64,000 nucleotides of DNA. Source: Tetradesmus obliquus. Its lineage: Eukaryota > Chlorophyta > Chlorophyceae > Sphaeropleales > Scenedesmaceae. The stretch spans positions 4,385,001 to 4,449,000 of the forward strand of contig CP126195.1 in the NCBI GenBank assembly GCA_030272155.1. Reading direction: 5' to 3'. This document shows, piece after piece, positions 1 through 13,448 of the stretch. Position numbers and translations under genes: made by a program. Positions within the stretch are counted from its first letter, which is position 1. Each line of letters begins with the position of its first letter. Under the pieces are notes generated by a model. It saw only the letters and a program-made list of their open reading frames with translations. It was not told the origin of the DNA and searched no databases.

Positions 1-3000
1 CCTGAAGAAGAGGTCTGCAGCAACACAGAGATGGGTTGTGAACAAGTGTAGCTGCGGCCAGTCATAGAATGATGCAATGACATTGTCTGCATACAAACTT
101 TCCCAACCAAGGACCGAAATACAATCTACTCGCAACAAGTACTGGCGCATTCAGTGGTCCAGCAATCAGTGAAGTGCTGCCACTCACCGGCGATTTTGGA
201 GTCACTGAAGGCTCCAGAAGGTGCTTCGGCATTAAATGTCACCGGTGCCTGGGCGGAGCCAAACTGTGTCAGCAGAAGCACTAGCACGTGCGCGGTGGTC
301 ATCCACAACCTTGCATTCATATCCAACAGCCTCGCCTGAACTGTCAACAGAGGCATGTGCTGGTGTCTCATATGCAATGCGCTGGGTGATCACAGCTGGC
401 AGCCCTCGCTAGCAGCACACATCAAACGCTACCAGGGCAGGTCAGGACACAGCCAGCCTGCAAGTACGCGCTTACTTCTGGGTTGAGCTGCATCTTGCCT
501 CCGTACATCAGAGTAGTGTACTCCCGTCGCATCAAATCCAGCTCGAACTGCAGCTGCCGCCTGTTCTCTCCGTTCTCAGCCTGCATGCCACAAATGGCAG
601 CAGCAAGTGGCGCCGTCTCCTGCCTGCTAAGCCTGCTAAACAAGCTGTTACATTATCATGCTTGCATGCAGGACGCTGTGTAGACAACAGCTGCTTGTGC
701 CTGACAGTGTATGACACTGCATGCAGCCACCCTGATGATGCTTTGCTGGCCAGAGATCATGTTCAATACTCACTTCACCCATGGAGTATGCCAGCTTAGC
801 TGCGTACAGCCGGCAGCGTGAGAAGCGGAACAGCACATGCGATGCTGTGTTCAGTGAGGCCAGTGGGCCCTGCAGGCCCTGAAGGTCCCCATAAGACACA
901 CCAAAGATGACCACCACAGCAGCCACCCATAGCAGCAGCGGCACCTGCAAGCAACCGCATGAGCAGCATGCAGCAGCACCATTGCACACCCTGTGACACA
1001 TGGTGACTTGGCACAGGTTGCAGATGATGCACTCTGCATGCTGCAGCGCGGAAATGCGCAGCAGCGTCCAGCACACACAGCCTCTGCAGATTACAGCAGC
1101 GGGCTTCTCAAATGCCAGCGTGCAGGACTCACCATGAACCTAAAAAGCGCCTTGTTGCTTGCCAGCAGCTTCTTGCCGTTGCGCTTGAACTTGGGGTCCA
1201 GCCAGCCCAACAGCGCCTTGTAGGTGGAGTGGCGCAGCGCGGCAAACTTGCTGATTGGGGGCTTCTTGGAAGATGCCAGTGCTGCCTTGGCGGATGCTGT
1301 CAGTGACTTGCCCTTTCCCTTGCCAGCTGCGTCTGATGTGCGGCGCTTGCCCTTCCCAGCCTTGCCTGGCGACTCCTCGTCATCATTGCCATCCTCTTCA
1401 TCTTCGTCATCGTCTGCAGGCATGTACAGGCATACCAAACGAGGGGTCATTGCAAGGCATAGTAACACTGCAAGGAGTTGAGACTGGGCGGGGCTGCCAT
1501 CACGGGCTGGCTGTGCATGATGATTAGCAGTGAAAAGCCCAACATGGGCGTCCAGCTGCACACACAGTGCACACCCACCTGCCAGCACCATCCGCACTGA
1601 CTTTTGCTTCTTGTCAGGCGCGTCGCCTGCAGCCACATCAGCTGCACCAGCTGCATCTCCAGCACCAGAAACAGCACCAGCGCCACCCGCTGCTGCCTCC
1701 GTCAGCTCCATCTCATCCTCGTCCACCTCCTCCCTGCTGTCGTCGTCAACCTGCAGCTGCCGCGCCGCCATGAGCCGTACCGTGGCACTGGGCAGCGCCA
1801 GGAACACGCTGAACAGGCGCATGTGGGACACGTTGCAGCGCTGCAGCAGGTAGAACTCGTACGCCATGCAGCCCATCTGCACGATGAGTGCCTGCAAGTG
1901 AACAAACACTGATGTAGGAATATGCTAAGATGACAGCTTCACTAATAGTATGCGGTTGGCAAATGCAGCTGTTGACAGCATTGAGAACATTATCTTAAGA
2001 CTGAAAGCGACAGTTTGTGCCAGGCTGCTGGTGCTGCTGGCAGGCAACCAGTGCATGCACTGAAGGTTTTTGCTGTTTGATCATGTGGAATGTATACCAC
2101 ACTACCCAATGCTCCTGCGACCGCCCTTTTGACCGCTGAACATACCTCGACCACAAGCAGCACCACCAGTAATACAGAAAGCTGGGTGAGGTCTTGCCAC
2201 GCGAAGTCTGTGAAGGTGTCCAGGCTCCAGAAGTATCTGTGAAGCATGAAGGACATACGTGTTGGACACGCATGTTAACGGAAGCATCCAGCGTATGGCT
2301 GTTTGCTATGGGTGTTGTGAACAGGAATGCTATTCACCATGATGCTTGTTGCCTGGTAAGTGGTGTTGCACATATGGCTTTCTCAGCTGCTGATTATTTT
2401 AGAAGGCACAGGTAAGTCTGCACAGCTTACCCCCAAAATATGGACTGAGGGCCGTTGAGTGCAATGTACTGGTATGCCCATTGGTTCTCCATGTCTGACT
2501 TCCACTTGGCTCCCCAGTAGACTAGGTCATCTGCTGCACTCAAAAGTACGTTGCCCATTGTCTGCACATCAGACACAAACAGACGTTTGCAGCAGCACCA
2601 ATGTGAGCCCTGAATCAATGGTGGCGCCAATCCCTTGAGTTTTCCATGGCACCGGCTGCAGCTATTAGCGCAAGCTGCAGCTACACCATGTGAATCAAGC
2701 ATGCTGCAGAATGCTCAACTCACCCAGAGGGGTCTGGTAACCGGAAGGACTTGGTCTTTCTGCAGGGAGCCATCTACCATGCTGATTGACTCGTCAAAGA
2801 ACTGATACTCTGGCTTTGCCTCATATGTCCAGTAATTCTGCAGCAAGCATCCCCAGTGGCATGTAGGTTACACGCAAGTAAGCAGAGCCCGGCTGCCGGC
2901 TGTGCATGCTGCTAGCCAAGAGCTGGGATGAGGAGCAGATGACGAAATCCTGTTGCGACTGGCAGCCTGAATGCACATGTACGTGCTGACGTTGGTCATG

Positions 3001-6000
3001 CTAGTGCCGGAAAGGAAGGCACGCAGAAGCAAAGCGGGGTTGCAAGAAGTATCAGGTGTATCATGTTTGCTTGGTCAGCGTCAGCATACAACTGACTCAG
3101 TCGCTTACCAGGAGGCGGCTGTCAGAAAAAGGATGCAGGCCACTGGCGCCCAGGTATAGCTCATGATGGTACTGTCTTGCCAAGTTGACGTTGCGACTCA
3201 GCTTGCTGTGGTGCATAGCCATCGCAGAGTCGTCACAGCCAGCGGTGCCAGCAAAGATTGGCAGGTAGCAGCGCTGCAGGAAGCTGGCGCGCAAGGTGAT
3301 AGCTTGGAAGCGGTCCAGTGCCCGTGCCATGGTGGCCATATCGTTTGCGTTCTGGTACCTGCAGCGGCAGCAAGCCAACAGGCGACAGAGAGCACTACAA
3401 ACCAGCATACTGAAAGCAAGAATGTGCCGAACTTCCTGCAAATATGATGCAAGGATCCACAGAGATGCATCGCTTGCTGCACAACAGGATCATCCTTCCT
3501 GGATACATCGCAGTGCCACGTCGGCAGCGGCTGCTGACCGCTGCATCTGTGACAGCTTACCTGCGCTCTACTTGAGTGACAAGCACCGAAAAGCAGGCAA
3601 CGTGTGCTGCAAGCACCACCAGCAGCAGGAACAGCGTGCGGCGCTTCCATGCGCCAGTCGGCTGCTGTGCGGCGCTGCTCTGCATCATGCGGTTCAGCTT
3701 CCTCAGCCGCTTGGCACGCCTGATGGGGTTCAAGTATGCGGCAGAGAACAAAGACAGGTGATTTCAGGCATTTCATCCCTTGTGCTGCTGACCGGGCAAC
3801 CATGACAGTTGACCTGCACGCTGCATATGTCTGGCCTATTGGGCTTCATACTCTGCAGAATGCAGTGGTGCAGATGACACTGCCTGCAGCATCAGCCCTT
3901 CATGCAATGGCTTGCACAAACAAAGATGCTGCCGCCCCTGCCTCACCTTGCGTCCACTGCCAGATCCTCATCATACCCTACTCCTTCTGAGGCGCTGGTC
4001 ACACTGCCAGCAGCTTCACTGGCACCATCAGTGACGCTGGCGCCGTCGCACACGCTGGCTGACTCTGCGACGCTGCCAGGGCCTACAATACCACGCCCAG
4101 CATCAGCATGCAGCCTGCCAGCTGGCCCGCCTGCCACCTCCTTGTCATCACTGTAGCTGCCTTGCGCGCCTTGTTGCACCCCATGCTGCCACCTGCCACC
4201 CTCTGGCTTGGCCCCTCCCTTGGCGTGCAGCTTTGCAGACACATACACAGCAGCCTCATCTTCACCCATATCATCCGCATCGTCTCCATCCGGCCAATGC
4301 TGCTGGCCTCTGCCAGGTGGGTGACTGCTGCTGCGTTGTTGCTGCTGGTGAGTCGGAGACTCGCGGCGAGAAGCAGGCAGCTGGCTAGTTTCACGCACCC
4401 ACTCAGATATACGGTCCCTGCAGCCACATCAACACAGGGAAAAGCCTTTCAGCACCATAAGCAGGCCGTAGCCATTACATAAGCGGGCTACTGTCTGCTA
4501 ACAAACAAGCTGCCACACATGCGTATATCCTCTCGTGCGATCACATTTGGTTTACAACACAGGCTGATGCGCACCGGTGGTGCAAGCACATGCAAAAGCT
4601 GAAACTCACAACGGTTTGTGCTCCTCTTTTTTCTCCCTCTCATCTGCCACACTCCCAGCCCCATCCTCCTTGCCCTCGCCAGACTCAACACTGCCGGCCT
4701 GACTGCTGCCAGCAGCTGCATGGCGCTCGTGCCCTGCGTGGTCAGGGGCGGCAGCTGCCAACGCTTTCCTGGCATCCATTGCTGCCGCTGCTGCCTTGCC
4801 TTCCTTGAGCTGCAGCAGGGCTGGCAGGCTGGAGCTGGCGGGCTCGTGCAGCTGCAGCCGCACCAGATAGCGCGTCTTGCTGCCCTGGCTATATGACAGC
4901 GCCTACGAAGAGCAGCGGCAGCACACCAATCAGTGTGAAAAGACTTCACCCGGTTCACAAACAGCATGCAGGCAGCAATGATGGCAGCCCCTCAAGGTAC
5001 GCCGATCAAGATGGGGAGCTGTGCGAACAGCAAGATGGCGCAACCAGCCCACCTGCATCTCCAGCTGCAGCTCCTGGCCGTCAGCTAGGTGGCCTGCTGT
5101 CACTTTCTTGACCTGCCCCATACGCGAGGCGCCAGCACTGGCACTTGCTCCTGCTGCTGTCTTCATGGCGCCCTTTTTGGCTGTTGCGGCTGCCGCCTTA
5201 CCCAGCAGGTCCTCAAAGCTGGTGGAGGCAGACAGGCCAACCAACCTGTGCAGCGAGCAACATATGGTTGAATGCACTGCACTTCAATGTGCTGCGCGGC
5301 AGTGCATTCAGTATCGTAACTGCAGTGTGCTTGCCTGCAGCAGGCACTTGCCACGCCCTGGACGTGCTGCAAGCAGTGCAGTGGTTCAAGCAATGTTTTG
5401 CACATCCAGACACCCCCAGTAGTGCTGTGCCATACCTGGCAAAGGCTTTTTTCAGCAGCTGCTTTGGGTTGACGCCAAACATCAGGCCAGCTGCTTCGTC
5501 CACGTGAGTGATGGCAAGATGCTTGTCCAGCTCCATCACAGATGACAGCGCGTCAGCGCGGAACAAGGAGACCTGGAGGGACAAAGGCGGCAATGTTTTA
5601 GCAGATGACCTGCTCATCTGCGGTCGGCTAAGCATAGCTACCCAGTCTGCTGCGCATTGGTGCCACCGGCACATGCAAAGCATTACCTGACATTGACACT
5701 GCTGACATTGCTGTTATAAAGGCACGCCATGTTACCCCTGCGCTGGCCAGCCTTACCGTAAGCACTGGTGTCATGTCAGCAGCTGCATCGTCCTCCAGCT
5801 CGACTGTCTCATCTCGCTCAGCAATTGCCAGGCGCATGCATGCAGCACGCAGCCTGTTCTGACGCTGCAGTGCTTGCAGCAGGCTGCCACCAGCCAGAGC
5901 AGTAGCTGCCTGCACCCAGGGCAGATTCATGATACACGTTAAGTTGTCATACCGCCAGCAGCACTATGATTTTGCTTCAACAGCAGGAGCAGTGTTGCTC

Positions 6001-9000
6001 AGTTATAAACATGCAGTTTACAGCCCTGACCCCTGCAGACCAATTCAGCATGCGCACCTGGCTATGGCCATGGCCATCAGCGATGGCTGCCGCATGTTCC
6101 ACAATAGCGTCGTCACTCTTCACTGGCAGGTGCACTCCAACACGCCATGCACAACCAGCAGCGGATGCCTTGCCTCCAGCACCCAAGGAATCTCCTTGCG
6201 CCTCTTCCAGTGCTTGCGCAGCCAGCACGCCCAACAGCGACTCATCACCCCCAAATTGGTGCCGCCAGCGGCCAAAGACGTCAATTGTAGCAGCCAAAGG
6301 GCGGCCTATCAGCTCACTGGGCTCAAAGCCGTACAGAGCTTTAGGCGCACCTGCAGCAACGACCAGCATTGGCAGCATTACAGTGGCGCTGAGCTATTCC
6401 TGCTCCTCAATGCAAAGCAGGGTGCCCCTTGACATCATGCCATGCTGTACGACAAGGTGGCAGCTGTGCGTCTTTTGCTGCGGCTACTGCTGCACGCTAG
6501 GCCGTACCTGTGTTGACGTGCAGGATGGTGCCCTTGTGGTTGATGCTAAGCAGCAGCCGGCGCTGGTCTTGCTCGTCAGAAGCACTAGCCTTGGTCACCT
6601 GGTGGCGAGACACGTGCAGCGCCAACCAGCAGCAGTCAAACCACGATCAAGGTTGATAGGCTTCTGCTCTGTCAGCCAGAAGCAGTGCTCCTCGCGCTGC
6701 TGATTAGCATTGGCAGTTCCTGTTCTGCATGGTGCCCTGAAACATTGCAGCATATGTGGGCTGTTTCTTCCTCACCTGCACGACATGCGCCACCTTGCCC
6801 GTCACAGCATCCTCCCTTGCTTCCATCTTTAGCGTGACTGGCAGCTTTGTACCATTGGCTGCCAGCATGTGCACCACAGCACCAGAGCGGCAGCTGTTGA
6901 AGCCAGGCTTGCGGGACAGGTCCTGGGCAATGATACCGCAGGCCAGCAGTTGCGTCAGCTTTGATAAGCTTTAATATTTCATGCTTGCATCACTATACAG
7001 TAGCTATACATGTTCTGCTGAGATTGACAGCGTTAACCAAGCATATGTCAAGCTATTTGCTTCAACAGCAGCAGCTACAGCCCTCTGACGCACGGCCACA
7101 CACAGTCGCGCAGTCGCCTCACCTTGAACCAGGTTCCATGCATCTGGCAGTATGGCTGCGGCAGCAGTGCGCCCAGCTCCATCTTGAGCAGTGACGCCAC
7201 GGGGTAGCCCAGCATGGCGGCCAGCTTGTCGGTGGCGTACACCACACGCGCCTTGTGGTCCAGGACGAGTGTGGCAGCAGACTCGGACAGCACAGCAGCC
7301 TGTGGCATCCAACAAACACAGATAGGGATATGTGTGGTTCAGTCTGCTGCAGGAAATTTTCTGCCTAGGCCTGGAACATCTGCTGCAAGTGGGTCCCAAC
7401 CCTCCTTCTGTACATGTCAAAGGATACGTGACATAGTTCAGCGGAAGAGCACGCTCATGTTGGCGTGACGGTCACCTGAATGCAGACGGTGCGACAGTCG
7501 CCTGCACCATCCACTGCCCCGCCAAACACCAGACTCAGCTCCACATCAACAGGCGGCATGTGGCCATGTATCAGCTGCGCCTGCAAGTTGGGCACGTCTG
7601 CAGTGGCACCGGCTGTTATTGCCTCATTCGATGCCTTGCAGGCCCCGCTGACGAACCTGAGGCAGGCAGGTGGCAGACAACCATCGAGCTTCAAACAAGG
7701 TTGGTGGGTTGCAGCTTGCACGGATATTTTCTGCGGTGCTCAAGTCTCACTGACAGAGCAGAAGAGGCTGGTGGTGCTCATCATACGCATGGAAGCATTG
7801 GAACATGAGGCACACAGAAGCAAGATGCTTGATAAAGCAGAAAAAGGATCCCACCTGCTGCAGCCTGGATCTGTGCACAGGTTGCCGAAGGGCTGCCCCA
7901 CCAGCTGTGACGCATCAAGGCCAAAACTATCAGCCGTGCTGCGGTCACAGCACAAGATTGTGCCAGCGCTGTTGGTCCAAAAGCGCACCACTTCCCTGCC
8001 CTCGCTGCTTGCAGGAGGCACATGCCTGATGAGGCCCATGAACAGCATATCAGCGCCAACGCCTGACAGCCGGGTGGCACACAGCATGATGGGGAAGAGG
8101 GACCGATCCTGCGGCACAACAAGAAGCGTGTTGGTGTGATGCTGAAGCACTACAGCAGATGCTGGGTTCTATGCTCAGCCACCTGGCTGCGGCGGGCAGG
8201 CATGCTGCCTGCTCTTGGCAGAAAGCACACATGACATTGAGGGCTACAAGTTCCAGTGCAAGCCCTTGCAAGGCCTGCAATTGCAGCTTGTTTGGTTGGG
8301 TTATTTTGCGTTGCACGAGACACTCACCTTGTGCAACGCCACCATATCTCTTGGCTTGTCTATGATGTGGGGCACACCAGTATCAACGTACCGCTGTAGG
8401 AAGGAGTTGTGGTGGGTGCTGAATGGCGCTGGCCTGCAAAAAGCAGAAGAGGCAGCAGCAGTACAGGCACAAGCCAATTAGCAGTCAAGGTTGGCACGAC
8501 AGGCAGCGGCTACTTGCACTGGCAGGCCACACTGCTGACAGCACTGCCTGAGGCAACCCCATCCTGCATGCTGGCGGTCAACTGCAACAGAGCTGCAGCC
8601 CCACTCACATGAGCACTGATACGCTTTTGCCTTCCAGCTCTCCCTTGGCATAACCAAACATGCCCAGACCTGCGCCATTGACCATCAGGATGATGCCCTG
8701 GGCATTGATGATCACCAGGCCATCACTCTTTTCATTGATGGCGCCAACAGCAGCTGTCAAGCCCTCGCTGCCGGCCTGGTCTGCTGTCATTGCCAGCATG
8801 CTTTCGCTGGTGCCCTGCTTCAGCGCCTCCTCGTAGTACCTAGCAGCAGTCCAGGGGTCATTGCGCACAAACTCCAGGAAGCGGCCATACACCTTGAGCA
8901 CCTTGCCGTTGCCGGGATAGCGCTCCAGCACGCTGCAGCATGAGGCAGACCAAAGAACAGTGTCTGTAGAACAAGCAATGTTGCGGCAAACCTCAACATG

Positions 9001-12000
9001 CATTGCAGCCTCCAGCCAGCCTGGAGACAACATGCTGTCACCATTATTTGATGATGGGCTACAAAGCATGCAGCCCTGTCAACTTACTGGCGGTACACTG
9101 CCGTGGCGCGCTGCTCAGTCTGCTCCATCATCTCCACCTTGGCCTGCAGAGCACGAAGAGGACGGCAGAGAAGAGGGGAGCTTTATGGTCTGCCACACTT
9201 TCTTCGTTCTGACTGTGATCCTCCGCGGCCATGTCGCGCGTATCCGTGGCGGTGGGCTGTTTACCACGAGGTGCGGCTCAAGGTGCAAAGCAGCGCAGCA
9301 CCCTGGCAACCCACCCCAGATGCACTCACCAGCAGGTCCACGAAAGCCACGGAGTCCCGCAGTAGGCTGCTCCAGAACTGGCGCTGAGCCATGAGTGCCA
9401 GCTTGTGCGCGCGTATGCACGATCTGCACATTAAGCAGCCATCAATTTGGTTACTGTCATGCTTGGCACCAAGCCAGTCAGAGCTGACATACTGCGAGTT
9501 CCTACCTGTAGCTGCGCTGAAACTCTACATAGCCCAGCAGGTCAAGGCCATCACCCTCTGCAGGCAACAAAGAAATAGTCACAGAACATGCAGCAGACGG
9601 TCAGCTGAGCATGGAGTTGCACCTGACATGCATTGCAGCAAGCGATATATTAAAGTCAGACTGTGAACTGTGTTGCAGGTGCAGCACTATACCTCTCTTC
9701 AATGTCTTGGCCAATTGCTGTGCCACGTAGATGTTGTAGTTGTCCAGCAAGCTGGGGTCTGTTTTCTGAGCAAGCTGCATCTGTGTCCGGGCCGCCTGGC
9801 CATCCTTGCGCACTTCAATCAGGAAACTTGCGTACATCACCAACAGGTATGGGTTGTTGCCCATGCGAGCTAACGCGCACTGCAGCAAAGCAGAGCAACA
9901 GAGAGACAGGCAGCACACAACAACTTTAAGCAACACAATAGCTATGCACACCCAGAGAAAGCAGGCAGGTCAATGGGACGTCAACAAACGTGCCATGAGA
10001 CCCCTGGTACACTGCAGGACTCCTAGGCAGCTTGCAGCAACAGTGCAAGGCAGCCTGCACCGACTCACCTTCAGCACAAACTCCCCAAACTCTGCTGCCC
10101 CTGGGTCTGGCACTCCATCTTCATCCCAGACACGCATGTCTCGCAGCAGGATAGACACCTGCTTCTCATCCTTGAACCTGTATACCGTCTTCAAGTCAAC
10201 CATCTGAGACACAACAGAGGCACCAGCAGCCCTGGCACTGGCGTCTGCGCTGCTGCTGGCGGCAAGCGCAGCATCCTTGCGCTGCTGAAAGGCTCCATGC
10301 AGGATGCCGGACACGTGCGACAGCAGGTGCAGGCGCAGCCAGCAGCAAGCTGCGCCAAGCAGCACAGCAGGTGCCATGCCGTACAGCACCACCTGCAGGA
10401 GATGAAGTGGGTCAGCATGATTTGGCCCCGGGGGATCGGCGGCAGTGCAGGGGCGTGCAGTTGTACACCACATAACTGGTAACAATTGATGTGAATGTAC
10501 AGTTTTTGTTATGGCTTGATTGTGTAGTGTTGATGATAAGTGTGTGCATGTGTGTGCCGTGTCTGCTTTCACACTCACCCACGTAAGATGCTCAGCATAT
10601 GCAGTGTCGCCTGGATGCTTGTCAACAGAATATTGGAGGTACACCAGCAGACCAGCAACAAACAGCAAACCGCCCCAAAGTCCGCTCCAGACCAGGTTAG
10701 CGGCCCGTGCATAGCAAGGCACCTGCAGGACAGTGGTCACTGACTGAATGATGTGGCTACAGCTGGTACTCAGCCTCTACGCAGGACACATCAGTGCACA
10801 CGCAGCTGTCTGGAGCGCCTGGTTGCTGAAACTTGCCATAGTGACAACATGCCAACTCCTAGCAACTTTCTAGATGAACAGCGAGGTGCTGTTGCAGGCT
10901 GTGCAAGCTGCAAGCAGCTTTCCTGCAAGCAGTTGCAACACTGTTAAGGCCACTGCCGCCACTTACGCACCTCTCGGATCAGCAAGGCTGTGGCTGCTCC
11001 AATGGCCAGAAGCATGATGACCTTTTGCACAATGAAGTAGGAGTCGAGGAAAGAGCCGACCATGACTACCACCAACTTCAGCGCCAGCAGCTGGAAGCTG
11101 AGCTCAGCATTTGAGCTTGCAAGGATATTGCGCGTGAGCGGGTTGAGGTCACACATGCCAGCAGTCTGCGCAGCAGTGGCAGAAGCAAGCTCAGCAGAGG
11201 CGTCAGCCGCAGATGCCACACTGCAGTACATCAGTGTTTCCTGCAAGCCATCAACAGTACTGGGAAGCCAAGAAAGCCCCTGTGCAACGCGATATGCCTG
11301 ACCAGCCGACTGTGCCAACTTCTGTTATATAAGAGCATGCAGACCATCACATCATGTGGCACCACAGCTTGTATTGATAGTGTGGTCGCTCACCATGAGC
11401 AATGTCATGCCACCGAATACAAGACACATCACGCCAGCAAACAGCATGTGGGCCAGGTGTGGCATGGCCAGGCAGCCTGCAGCAGTGATTGTTGCAGCGC
11501 ACGATGGTGGATTGCTGAGCGCTGAGCGCCCCTGTTGATCTGCTGCTGCAGTCACCATTGTTGCAGAAACCGTAACACCTGCATGCACATGATGCAGGCC
11601 ACGCAAACTGCGTTGCCACTGTCAATGAAGTGTTCCTGCAAGCATTTGCCACTTACTCTGCTCTGAAAAGTTGATGTGCGTAGGTGTGGCACCGGCTGCC
11701 ATGTCACTCCAGCGGCAGTCTGCCATGAAAGCAAAGTAGTCCAGGATGGCGGGCCAGAACATAGTGTAGATGACCATGGCGAACAGCTGCTGGGCCTTGA
11801 TTAGGCGATTCAGCCATACGCTGTTAGACTCGCTGCCTTTCGACACAATAGCCACCCATGCTGTCACCACCAAGCTGCCCAGCACAAGGCCAGCCAGCAC
11901 GTAGAACACTGTGACATAGGTGGCATAGCCCTTTGGCACAACCATTGTTCTGAACAGCAGCCACTGTACGGCCTTGAAGATCCACAGGTCCCGCTGTATC

Positions 12001-12748
12001 ACCCAGGGGAAGCTCATGTTAAACAGGACACGGAAGAACTGCATACAGCAGACACCAGCAACACCGCCCCGCACAGTAAGCAAGGGATCCAGCATCATAC
12101 ATTGTTAGTGCTGTTGGAAGAAGGGACGGCTACATCTGCTACAGCATGCTCTTTGCATGTCAGCTTGCTGCAAGCAATTTGTGACAGCATGCTGGGCTGA
12201 AGCAGACGCTGTGCTGAGTGCAGGCCATCAGCGCATGAAGCTGCAGACATGCAAACGAAAGCCACCAAAAATTTTGCGGCAATGCTGAGCAGCTAAGCAG
12301 CTGCGCACCTGCAGGAACTCAAGCACCACCTTCAGTGCTGCCACCCGCAGAGAGGCATCAAGCTGCCTGTTTTTGGTCAGCGTGTACAGCGTGGCAAACG
12401 CGCCTTCCTGGAAGGACTTGCTGTTGGTGTCAATTTCATCTCCTCCCTCACCATCTTGCCTGCGGGCAGGGCATGATGCGTACAGCAGTGGCTGTACTCA
12501 GTGCTGCTGTAAGGCTGAGGTGGACCAGCGCTGCCAGCCACGTGTGGGCACTACCAGTGCTATGTGTGGTGTGCCAGCATGCCCGAGATCTGTTGTTCTA
12601 ACCATAACGCTATTTTGACAGCGAGTGTGAGTGCTCACCCGGAGTTGAAGCTGTTGAGGGCCCGAGAGTCTGTGTTTTCACTGCCCACACTTGAAGCTTG
12701 GTCGCTAGACGCGAAGCTGCTCCCATCAGACGAACTATACGAACTCAT
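1..12748 (-). CDS. TmcB-like multi-pass membrane protein with PAS domains (3' part beyond window)
   Basis: This very large gene resembles the tiny macrocyst protein B (TmcB) family common in green algae and Dictyostelium; its biochemical role is unknown. The ATG is at 12748. Phase-consistent exons: 12639-12748, 12309-12459, 11657-12038, 11394-11476, 10971-11321, 10579-10722, 10069-10392, 9693-9879, 9506-9557, 9330-9423, 9088-9143, 8609-8932, 8328-8433, 7855-8108, 7476-7656, 7123-7299, 6776-6958, 6508-6598, 6058-6350, 5757-5909, 5436-5572, 5053-5245, 4610-4902, 3947-4417, 3561-3719, 3109-3358, 2724-2837, 2431-2561, 2146-2236, 1579-1891, 1133-1413, 774-944, 476-580, 188-335 (about 2184 residues so far). 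Order of parts: Ser-rich N-terminus; hydrophobic segments (12038-10579); TPR/HAT-like helices with LERYPGNGKVLKVYGRFLEF (9879-8770); three or four PAS-like domains (8780-6058); an acidic/low-complexity linker (4900-3947); then a second membrane part (3719-188). A sensory membrane protein is an inference. Confidence 0.85.
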
Positions 12749-13448
12749 GGCTATAAAATTTGTTGATTGAGTTCGACGCTAGGCTGCTTTAGATGGCAGT
12801 TGACAGTTGCGACTGTGCTGCGTGCCCTGAAGGGCGTCGAAGAATTGCCACCATGACCCTAGGCAAAGTGATTTAATTAATAACGTGACACGAGCGAATT
12901 TGCGTGCCCAGTGCAACCATCAGACAGACAACAGCTCGAGGCATTCAAAATCGACAGATGACAGATGACAATCCTGCTGACAAGGACATTTGCATGCCTG
13001 CTTTACAAGCCACATTCTGAACTGACGATAGGCAAAGTCTCTTTCAGAAACAGCATCTTCCATCTTGCAGGAAGGATCACTGGCAGCTGGTAGCAGTGTT
13101 ATGGTGCATGTGCATATGCAAGGATGCTCAGCACCTTCAAAATACCATGCAACACAAATACACTGCCGTGCCCAGCAACACAGGCTGCAGCAATGAATTG
13201 CGTCTATGCCAGGAAGCGGGGCTGACGGGCTGCACACTAGCTATACTGCTTCAAATACATGCATCCGACGCCCAGCATGCGCCAGTGCAGCAGTGCAGCA
13301 TTATCATCAGTTGCATCCTTGCCTAGTACACCATCCTTTGCACACATAGCCATGTCGCAGCACGCATATGTGCACCACACAGCACATCCCTGTGTTTCAG
13401 CAGACAGCAGTCAATCTAGCCACTAGTGCTCGCTTTGCACAGGTTATC
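12749..13448. other. Intergenic: upstream region of the TmcB-like gene and 3' flank of the oxidoreductase gene
   Basis: The 700 bp between the start of the TmcB-like gene and the stop of the next gene should hold the TmcB promoter and the oxidoreductase 3' UTR. It is locally AT-richer near 12,860-12,900 (TTTAATTAATAA). Short open frames exist but none has a recognisable match, and I see no clear TGTAA signal close to the stop at 13449. Confidence 0.5.

Noticed and set aside
3740-3790. Missing acceptor before the TmcB exon with LNPIRRAKR
   Set aside because: The frame can start later, at CATCAG/G CGT GCC (exon start 3719), which restores the phase, so no odd splice site is needed.
12920-13237. 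Small minus-strand gene upstream of the TmcB-like gene
   Set aside because: It has no family resemblance, no splice support and biased composition; treated as chance.
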